The notes beneath the pieces are model-generated. The model did not search any database. It had not been told where the DNA came from and saw only the letters and a program-made list of their open reading frames with translations. This document shows positions 1-5,440 of a DNA stretch of 27,362 nucleotides, piece after piece. The translations under genes and the position numbers were made by a program. Within the stretch, counting starts at the first letter, position 1, and each line of letters starts with the position of its first letter. Source of the DNA: Pseudomonadota bacterium (GTDB lineage: Bacteria > Pseudomonadota > Alphaproteobacteria > Acetobacterales > Acetobacteraceae); the NCBI GenBank assembly GCA_021826485.1, contig JAKAZX010000006.1, positions 1 to 27,362 of the forward strand, in the 5' to 3' direction.

Positions 1-227
1 TCGAGCAGAAGACCATAGTCCCGATAGCTTAGCCCGGCACCGCCGAATTCCTGCGGAATCGTGCTGCCAAGATAGCCGTGGGGAGCAAGTGCCCTGTACA
101 TCTCCCGCCACTGTGTCGCAGAGACTTTCCGGCCCGCCGGCAACGACGCGACAATCGGATCGACAACCCGCGCGACAACGTCCCGCACAGCTTCGACCAG
201 TTCGTGAGCGTTCCGCCGGCTTGCCAT
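1..227 (-). CDS. Acyl-CoA dehydrogenase, N-terminal part (cut by window edge)
   Basis: Only the first 75 codons are inside the window; the gene runs off the left edge. The residues read as the N-terminal helical domain of an acyl-CoA dehydrogenase: an amphipathic start, then a stretch resembling the family's 'L...GYLG..IPQEFGGAGLSYRDYGLL' pattern (about residues 50-75). Such flavoenzymes oxidise acyl-CoA to enoyl-CoA and pass electrons to ETF. The ATG at 227 lies 5 bases after the crotonase stop. An in-frame GTG at 236 would instead overlap that stop as GTGA and is equally possible. The gene is co-directional with the crotonase and pxpA upstream, so the three probably form one catabolic transcript. 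The catalytic base and FAD-binding regions lie outside the window, so the substrate class cannot be judged. Confidence 0.75.
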   Translation of the reverse strand, partial: MASRRNAHELVEAVRDVVARVVDPIVASLPAGRKVSATQWREMYRALAPHGYLGSTIPQEFGGAGLSYRDYGLLL

Positions 228-232
228 TCCGG

Positions 233-1015
233 TCACTCGCCCCGGAAGTTCGGCCTTCTTCGCTCCTTCAGCGCGGCGATCCCCTCCCGCGTGTCGAAGC
301 TTCCCTCCATGCGCTCGGCCCACCGCGTTTCGATCGCCATCGCGGCCTCGGGGGAGTCGTAGTATTGCGCACGAACCCCCTGCTTGATCGCCTGGAATAC
401 GAGGGGAGATCCTCCCGCAATGCGTCTCGCGATCTCGGCGCAGCGAAGATCGAATTCTCCGGCCGGCAGCACTTTCGTAACCAGACCCATCGCCTTGGCC
501 TCATCCGCCGTCACATCCTCCCCGAGGATGAGCAGGTCGAGCGTGTGGTTGCGGCCGATGAAATGGGCCAGGCGAGTGAGGCTGATCCCCCAACTCGGGA
601 TGACGCCGATGTAGGCATCGCCGGTTCGGAAGATCGCGTCTTCGCACGCCAGCCGCACGTCGCAGGCCTGCGCCACCGCGAAGCCACCGCCGATGCACCA
701 GCCACGGACGGCGGCGACCACCGGCTTCGGCGAGTTCTCAATGGCACGGATCAGCGACCGGCCGAGCTCACGGGCTTCCTGCCCGCCTTCGGACGCCCTC
801 GCCGCATCGAGCTTTGCCCCTGCCGAGAACGCGCGGGTTCCCTGGCCTCGCAGCACGATGCAGCGCGTCGACTCCGCCGCCGCAAGCGCGCCGAACGCGG
901 CGATCAGGGAGGAAATGGCCTCGCGGGAAAGCAGATTGAGGGGAGGCGAATCGATCGTGACCGTCGCGATACCCTCCGACTCGTCCACGATGATGCCCTG
1001 GAGTCCGGTCTGCAA
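233..1015 (-). CDS. Crotonase-superfamily protein (enoyl-CoA hydratase/isomerase-like)
   Basis: A 260-residue crotonase fold of normal family length. The two oxyanion-hole segments are clear: AFSAGAKL (62-69) and RGWCIGGGF (104-112). Of the two acids that do hydration in classical enoyl-CoA hydratase (rat Glu144 and Glu164), the first position is Ala113 and the second is Asp133. Hydration by the classical mechanism is therefore doubtful, and isomerase, hydrolase or C-C lyase chemistry is possible. I chose the TTG start at 1015 because GGGAGG sits 5 bases upstream and the crotonase homology begins right after it. An ATG at 1129, with AAGGAG 9 bases upstream, would add 38 Arg/Cys-rich residues that do not look like the family. 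The 189 bases between pxpA and this start hold no other convincing gene. It sits between pxpA and an acyl-CoA dehydrogenase on one strand. Confidence 0.85.
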   Translation of the reverse strand: MQTGLQGIIVDESEGIATVTIDSPPLNLLSREAISSLIAAFGALAAAESTRCIVLRGQGTRAFSAGAKLDAARASEGGQEARELGRSLIRAIENSPKPVVAAVRGWCIGGGFAVAQACDVRLACEDAIFRTGDAYIGVIPSWGISLTRLAHFIGRNHTLDLLILGEDVTADEAKAMGLVTKVLPAGEFDLRCAEIARRIAGGSPLVFQAIKQGVRAQYYDSPEAAMAIETRWAERMEGSFDTREGIAALKERRRPNFRGE

Positions 1016-1020
1016 GGCTT

Positions 1021-1026
1021 CCTCCC
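1021..1026 (-). promoter_or_regulatory. Strong Shine-Dalgarno supporting a TTG start
   Basis: GGGAGG on the minus strand lies 5 bases upstream of the TTG at 1015. It supports that non-ATG start of the crotonase over the ATG at 1129. Confidence 0.5.
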
Positions 1027-1204
1027 GCTTTTCAACGGCGCCGTTCAAGTCCCGGAGCCACGTGAGCCACGAACAATTGGGGCGGACCGCGCATCGTATG
1101 GTCAGACCGCGGCACGGCCCCCGGCGCATGCCCGCAAGCTCCTTCTTCCCCTTGAGTCCCGCTGTACCACCCGCCCGAGCAAATGCGCCAGCGGCAGGGC
1201 GGCT

Positions 1205-1981
1205 TCACGCAAAGCTCATCTCGGTCAGCGGCAGGACCTTGACCCCCGCAGCCTCGAGCCCCTTGCGCACGGCCGTAGCCACCGCAACGCCGGTGGGTTC
1301 GTCGCCATGCACGCAAAGACTGTCGATCTTGCACGGGATGTGCTTGCCGTTGCGAGACACGATCCGTCCGTTGACGATCATCTCCAGCACTTGCCTCATC
1401 GCAACGGCCGGGTCCTTATGCACCGCGCCCGGCAGCTTTCGCGAGGTGAGGTTTCCGTCGTCGTCATACTGGCGGTCGCAAAAGCCCTCCACCGCGACCT
1501 TCAAGCCGAGTTCGCGGCCAACCTTCTCCATCTGGGACCCGGCGAGCGCCACATAGATGATGTCGCGATCGACCACCTTGATGGCACGACCGATCGCGGC
1601 GGCATATTCGGCGTTCTCGGCCGCCATGTTGTTGAGCGCACCATGCGGCTTTAGATGCGTCACCTTCGCCCCGGCATAACATGCCATCGCCTGCAACGAA
1701 CCGATCTGGCAGGCCACCATGTATTCGAGATCGTCGGTCCGCATGTCGATCCGGCGGCGGCCGAACCCCCAGAGATCGTTGAATCCGGGATGGGCACCAA
1801 TGCTGACGCCTTCCTGCACAGCCAGCCGGACCACGCGGTGCATCGTGATCGGATCGCCGGCATGATAGCCGCAGGCGATGTTGGCGGAGCTGATTACCTT
1901 CAGAATGCCGGCATCGTCGCCGATATCGTAGGCCCCGAAACCCTCGGCCATATCGGCATTGAGATTAACTGCAAGCGTCAT
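1205..1981 (-). CDS. pxpA: LamB/YcsF family protein, 5-oxoprolinase subunit A-like
   Basis: A 258-residue protein matching the LamB/YcsF (PxpA) family along its whole length. It has the N-terminal NLNADMAEGFG motif (6-16), ANIACGYHAGD (33-43), IGAHPGF and LKPHGALNN, and a conserved DR.YDDDG..SR segment near residue 170. PxpA works with PxpB and PxpC to open 5-oxoproline (a lactam) to glutamate in an ATP-dependent reaction. No pxpB or pxpC adjoins this copy; a pxpBC pair lies about 18 kb away. The ATG at 1981 is chosen because homology starts with it; upstream in-frame residues are not family-like. It heads the minus-strand group with the crotonase and acyl-CoA dehydrogenase and diverges from the F420 operon. 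It may be the missing subunit of the distant PxpBC, or may have been recruited to a different lactam in the F420-linked pathway. The sequence does not decide. Confidence 0.88.
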   Translation of the reverse strand: MTLAVNLNADMAEGFGAYDIGDDAGILKVISSANIACGYHAGDPITMHRVVRLAVQEGVSIGAHPGFNDLWGFGRRRIDMRTDDLEYMVACQIGSLQAMACYAGAKVTHLKPHGALNNMAAENAEYAAAIGRAIKVVDRDIIYVALAGSQMEKVGRELGLKVAVEGFCDRQYDDDGNLTSRKLPGAVHKDPAVAMRQVLEMIVNGRIVSRNGKHIPCKIDSLCVHGDEPTGVAVATAVRKGLEAAGVKVLPLTEMSFA

Positions 1982-2039
1982 TTCATGATCCGTCCAACGC
2001 AAACACCCCGCCACGCACGGGCGATCCCGCCTCTGAAAG

Positions 2040-2068
2040 AGCATATGAACCGATAATCAGTATGACAA
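2040..2068 (-). promoter_or_regulatory. Candidate sigma-70-type promoter of pxpA
   Basis: On the minus strand TTGTCA (2068-2063) and TATGCT (2045-2040) are separated by 17 bases. They match the -35 and -10 consensus at 5/6 and 4/6. Transcription would start near 2033, giving a leader of about 50 bases before the ATG at 1981. The -35 box is part of TTGTCATACT, which recurs with one change in the divergent promoter region. Confidence 0.35.
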
Positions 2069-2220
2069 GCACTATTCGTCCGATCACCGGCGTCCCTGGT
2101 CCACGGCATGCGCCCCGACCGCTATTGCGCAGCCACGAAGGACGCGGCAATGACGGTTGCCCACGAGTCCGGGCCAGCCGGCGGCCGGCGCGAAGGACCC
2201 GGACGGGAGCGGCCTCCCAC

Positions 2221-2249
2221 TTGTCTTGTCTTACTATAAATAGTATGTA
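2221..2249 (+). promoter_or_regulatory. Candidate promoter of the npdG-cof operon
   Basis: TTGTCT (2221-2226) and TATGTA (2244-2249) are 17 bases apart, each matching consensus at 4/6. The spacer contains most of the palindrome at 2232-2245, a typical place for an operator. The leader before the ATG at 2323 would be about 65 bases. This is the most AT-rich short stretch of the left part of the window. Confidence 0.35.
2232..2245. promoter_or_regulatory. Perfect palindrome, candidate operator
   Basis: TACTAT-AA-ATAGTA is a perfect dyad with 6-base arms and a 2-base centre. It lies inside the candidate npdG promoter. Its left arm overlaps TTGTCTTACT (2226-2235), whose near copy TTGTCATACT reads divergently at 2068-2059 before pxpA. 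The shape suits a dimeric repressor, for example of the GntR or TetR class, but the regulator is not in the window. Confidence 0.35.
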
Positions 2250-2322
2250 CGCTGGGGAATGTGGCGGCGATCGCGACGAACCCGCGCCCGCCAGAATGCC
2301 AATCGTGTCGGATGAAGCAGGC

Positions 2323-2988
2323 ATGTCGAACGCGTCGAAGCCGGCCATCGCCATCATCGGAGGCACCGGGGATCTGGGCTCGGCGCTTGCCGCCGTGTGG
2401 GCTGCCGCCGGCTACCAGATCGTCATCGGCTCCCGTTCCCGGGAGAGAGCCGAAGCGATCGCCGCCAGGCTGGGCGACGGGGTTCGCGGCGATGACAACG
2501 TCGGCGCGGCTCGCGCGGCGGATGTGATTGTGCTGGCGGTTCCGTTCGCGAGTCATGAGCAGACCATTGAGGAAATAAGGACTGCGGTCGAGGGCAAGAT
2601 CGTCGTCGACGCGGTAGTGCCGCTGGTTCCGCCGAAGGTGTCAGCGGTGCAGCTTCCGGGCGAGGGTTCCGCGGCCCAAATTGCGCAGCGACTGCTCGGC
2701 GGCGGGGTTCGGGTGGCCTCCGCCTTCCATAACGTCAGCGCGAAGGAACTCCACGCCGGGGGGCGCGTCGATTGCGACGTGCTCGTCTTCGCCGATGACA
2801 AGGAGGTCCGCAATCTCGTAATCGACCTCGCAGGGGTCGTCGCGCGGCGCGGCGTAGGCGGCGGCAGCCTTGCCAATTCTGCCGCGGCTGAAGCCATGAC
2901 CTCGGTGCTGATCTGGATCAATCGTCACTACAAAGTGGCGGGCGCCGGTGTCCGGATCACCGGCCTTGAAGCCGCCGGTCCGGCCTGA
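2323..2988 (+). CDS. npdG: NADPH:F420 oxidoreductase-like protein
   Basis: A 221-residue Rossmann protein of the NADPH-dependent F420 reductase family (Fno/NpdG). The dinucleotide-binding motif GGTGDLG is at residues 13-19, followed by a basic SRSRERA segment around 38-43 that is typical of NADP(H) preference. A hydrophobic VDAVVPLVPPK stretch and an ASAFHNVSAKEL region, both typical of Fno proteins, follow. The enzyme moves hydride between NADPH and F420, so it can supply F420H2 to reductases such as the LLM protein downstream. The ATG at 2323 fits where family homology begins; an ATG at 2296 in the same frame is an alternative. It is the first gene of the operon, with cofE starting 6 bases after its stop. 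Identification rests on the family pattern plus the cof genes alongside. Confidence 0.85.
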   Translation: MSNASKPAIAIIGGTGDLGSALAAVWAAAGYQIVIGSRSRERAEAIAARLGDGVRGDDNVGAARAADVIVLAVPFASHEQTIEEIRTAVEGKIVVDAVVPLVPPKVSAVQLPGEGSAAQIAQRLLGGGVRVASAFHNVSAKELHAGGRVDCDVLVFADDKEVRNLVIDLAGVVARRGVGGGSLANSAAAEAMTSVLIWINRHYKVAGAGVRITGLEAAGPA

Positions 2989-2994
2989 CGGCCG

Positions 2995-3765
2995 ATGACG
3001 CCACCGCCGGTTTCATTCTTTGCGGTGCCGGGCATTCCCTTGATCGAGCCGGGCGACGACCTGGCCGGCATCCTGGCCGAGGCCCTCCGCCGCGCCGGGC
3101 TTGCGCTTCAGGACGATGATGTGCTGGTGGTGGCGCAGAAGATCGTCTCCAAGGCGGAGGGGCGCTACGTGGATATCGACCGCATCACGCCGTCCCAGGC
3201 GGCCGTCGAGATCGCGCGCAAGATCGGCAAGGACCCCCGGCGCGTGGAGGTCGTCCTGCGCGAGTCCGACGAGATCGTAAAGCTCGGGCCTCATGTCATC
3301 ATCACGGCCCACCGGCTCGGCTTCGTGATGGCGAATGCCGGCGTCGACGAATCCAATATCGACCATCTCGATGGGGGCGGCCGTGTCCTCCTGCTGCCCC
3401 GCAACCCTGATGGGAGTGCCGCCGCGCTGAAGGGCGCGCTCGATGCGATGTTTGGCGCCTCCGTCGCCGTGCTGATCAACGACAGTTTCGGGCGTCCCTG
3501 GCGCAATGGCGTGGTCGGCGTCGCGCTTGGCGCCGCGGGCCTGCCCGCGCTCGTGAGCCGTGTCGGCACGCGCGACCTGTTCGGCCGTCCGCTGCGGGTG
3601 ACCGAGATCGCTGCCGCCGACGAACTCGCCTCGGCCGCTTCGCTGCTGATGGGGCAGGCGGCCGAAGGCCTCCCCGCGATACTCGTGCGGGGGCTTCGTT
3701 TGGATGCGCCGGCCTGCCCGGCTGCCGCACTATTGCGCAATCGCGAGACGGACCTGTTCCGATGA
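2995..3765 (+). CDS. cofE: Coenzyme F420-0:L-glutamate ligase
   Basis: A 256-residue CofE. Visible family motifs are AQKIVSKAEG (47-56), a RESDEIVKLGPHVIITAHRLGFVMANAGVDESN segment in the middle, and INDSFGRPWRNG (161-172) in the catalytic core. CofE adds the gamma-linked L-glutamate tail to F420-0 using GTP. The protein is a stand-alone ligase. It lacks the C-terminal nitroreductase-like domain that in mycobacterial FbiB reduces dehydro-F420, and no such gene is elsewhere in the window. The ATG follows npdG by 6 bases, and its stop overlaps the cofD start as ATGA, so the pair is likely translationally coupled. Confidence 0.95.
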   Translation: MTPPPVSFFAVPGIPLIEPGDDLAGILAEALRRAGLALQDDDVLVVAQKIVSKAEGRYVDIDRITPSQAAVEIARKIGKDPRRVEVVLRESDEIVKLGPHVIITAHRLGFVMANAGVDESNIDHLDGGGRVLLLPRNPDGSAAALKGALDAMFGASVAVLINDSFGRPWRNGVVGVALGAAGLPALVSRVGTRDLFGRPLRVTEIAAADELASAASLLMGQAAEGLPAILVRGLRLDAPACPAAALLRNRETDLFR

Positions 3766-4733
3766 GCTCCCTCCGGACCCGCAACAACCGTGTGGTCGCC
3801 CTGTGCGGCGGGGTCGGCGGCGCGAAGCTCGCGTACGGGCTGGCGCGCATCCTGCGGAGCGACCTGACCGTCATCGTCAACACGGGCGACGACTTCGAAC
3901 ATCTGGGCCTGATGATCTCGCCCGATATCGACACGGTGATCTACACCCTTGGTCGCCGCGCCGACAGGGAGCGCGGATGGGGCCGCACCGGCGAGAGCTG
4001 GCGCTTCATGGAGGCGCTCGACGAACTCGGCGGGGAGACCTGGTTCCGGCTCGGCGATCTCGACTTGGCCATGCACGTGCTGCGCACAAGGGACCGGCAG
4101 GCCGGCCGCTCGCTCACCGCCATCACCACCGAGATCGCAGAGCGGTTCGGCATCGCGGCAACCATCCTGCCCGTATCGGACCATCCGGTCCGCACGATCG
4201 TTGAAACGCCCGACGGCGATCTGCCCTTTCAGCGCTACTTCGTCGAGCAGCGGTGCATCCCGCGGGTCACGGGTGTCAGGCTCGAATGTGCGGCCAATAC
4301 GGACACAACCGCCCAGGTACGCCGGGCCTTCGGCGCGCCCGGCCTGCGCGGCGTCGTGATCTGCCCGTCCAATCCGTATCTCAGCATTGATCCGATCCTG
4401 GCCGTTCCAGGGATGCTGGCGCTTCTCAAGGTGACGATGGTACCGATCGTCGCCGTATCCCCGATCATCGGCGGGGCCGCAGTGAAGGGTCCGACGACAA
4501 AGATCATGAAGGAACTTGAGCTTCCCGCGACGCAGCATTCGATCTTCCAGCATTATGCCGGCCTGATCGACGGGCTGGTGATCGACGAAGCCGATCGCGC
4601 CGAGCGCGGATTGACGGGCGTTGCGGTCAAGGTGACGCGAACCCTGATGGAGGATGAAGTCGATCGCGAACAGCTTGCCCACGACGTGCTGCAGTTCATC
4701 GACGAGATCGCCGGAGAGGCCAAGGCGCCGTGA
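3762..4733 (+). CDS. cofD: 2-phospho-L-lactate (or phosphoenolpyruvate) transferase
   Basis: A 323-residue CofD of normal length. GGVGGAKL (16-23) and NTGDDFEHLGLMISPDID (40-57) are the signature N-terminal segments. A CPSNPYLSIDPIL motif around residue 205 and a SPIIGGAAVKGPT segment lie in the middle. CofD joins the activated three-carbon phospho-acid made by CofC to FO, forming F420-0 or its dehydro form. The start overlaps cofE by 4 bases. The end touches the cofC start (1 base with ATG, 4 with GTG). Whether the acid is 2-phospholactate, phosphoenolpyruvate or 3-phosphoglycerate cannot be read here. Confidence 0.95.
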   Translation: MSSLRTRNNRVVALCGGVGGAKLAYGLARILRSDLTVIVNTGDDFEHLGLMISPDIDTVIYTLGRRADRERGWGRTGESWRFMEALDELGGETWFRLGDLDLAMHVLRTRDRQAGRSLTAITTEIAERFGIAATILPVSDHPVRTIVETPDGDLPFQRYFVEQRCIPRVTGVRLECAANTDTTAQVRRAFGAPGLRGVVICPSNPYLSIDPILAVPGMLALLKVTMVPIVAVSPIIGGAAVKGPTTKIMKELELPATQHSIFQHYAGLIDGLVIDEADRAERGLTGVAVKVTRTLMEDEVDREQLAHDVLQFIDEIAGEAKAP

Positions 4734-5440
4734 TGGCCGCGCCGGCTTTGCCACAAAGTGTCTGGGCGGTCGTTCCGGTGAAGCGATTCGACAGGGCAAA
4801 GCAGCGACTCGCCCGCGTGCTCGGCGGCGCCGAGCGCGCCGCGCTCGCCGCGGCGATGCTGGGCGACGTGCTCGAACAGATCGCGGCCACCTCGGGGTTC
4901 GCCGGCACGCTCGTGGTGAGTGGCGACCCCGAGGCTGCCACGATCGGCCAGGCCTTCGGCGCCACGGCGGTTGCCGATCCCCTGGACGCTGGCACCAATG
5001 CCGCGGTCGGGCATGGGATCCGGGCATGCGCCGCGTCGGACGCTTCGGGCGTCATGGTCATTCCCGGCGACATTCCGTTCGTCACCCGCGCCGAACTCAC
5101 TCGCGTTCTCGCCGCACTTCGACAGGCGCCCGTCGTGCTCGTGCCGGCCTTGCGTGACGGGGGCACCAATCTGCTGGGTCTCTCGCCGCCGGGGGTGATT
5201 GCGCCCGCGTTCGGGGCCGGCAGCTTTGCGCGGCATCGCACCGCCGCGCGCGACTTCCAGCCGATCGTGCTTCCGCTCGATGGCGCCGGACACGACATCG
5301 ACACGCCTGACGATCTCGCCATCGCCCCCAACGTCGCACAATCCGGATCGGGCCGACGAACCCTTGCCTGCCTCGAGCGGTTCGGCCGTCCCCTGCTCCG
5401 GCTGCCGACGCAGCGCCTCGAACGGGCAACGCCGCCATGA
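4733..5440 (+). CDS. cofC: 2-phospho-L-lactate guanylyltransferase-type enzyme
   Basis: A 235-residue CofC/FbiD nucleotidyltransferase. It opens with VPVKRFDRAKQRL (14-26), the family's GTP-binding start. IPGDIPF (110-116) is the metal-binding Asp loop, and a late HDIDTPDDL segment is also typical. It activates a phospho-acid with GTP to give the substrate of CofD. ATG at 4733 overlaps the cofD stop by one base. GTG at 4730 is directly in front and would give GTGA overlap; the choice adds one residue. The last 35 residues after the DIDTPDDL motif are Arg-rich and less family-like, but no earlier stop exists. The stop overlaps the FO synthase start as ATGA. Confidence 0.93.
   Translation: MAAPALPQSVWAVVPVKRFDRAKQRLARVLGGAERAALAAAMLGDVLEQIAATSGFAGTLVVSGDPEAATIGQAFGATAVADPLDAGTNAAVGHGIRACAASDASGVMVIPGDIPFVTRAELTRVLAALRQAPVVLVPALRDGGTNLLGLSPPGVIAPAFGAGSFARHRTAARDFQPIVLPLDGAGHDIDTPDDLAIAPNVAQSGSGRRTLACLERFGRPLLRLPTQRLERATPP

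Larger units (their letters stand above)
1982..2322. other. Divergent intergenic region, pxpA / F420 operon
   Basis: These 341 bases separate the two divergent start codons. They hold candidate promoters for both directions, a 14-base palindrome at 2232-2245, and an imperfect nested dyad at 2167-2204. A plus-strand reading frame is open from 2062 into npdG, but its N-terminal part is Arg/Pro-rich and unlike the NpdG family. I treat this stretch as noncoding. Confidence 0.6.

Noticed and set aside
89..1654. A 521-codon open frame on the plus strand
   Set aside because: It is antisense to pxpA and the crotonase, has no recognisable domain and shows shadow-frame composition.
2062..2322. N-terminal extension of npdG by 87 codons
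   Set aside because: The extension is Arg/Pro-rich without resemblance to the NpdG family and covers candidate promoter and palindrome sequences.
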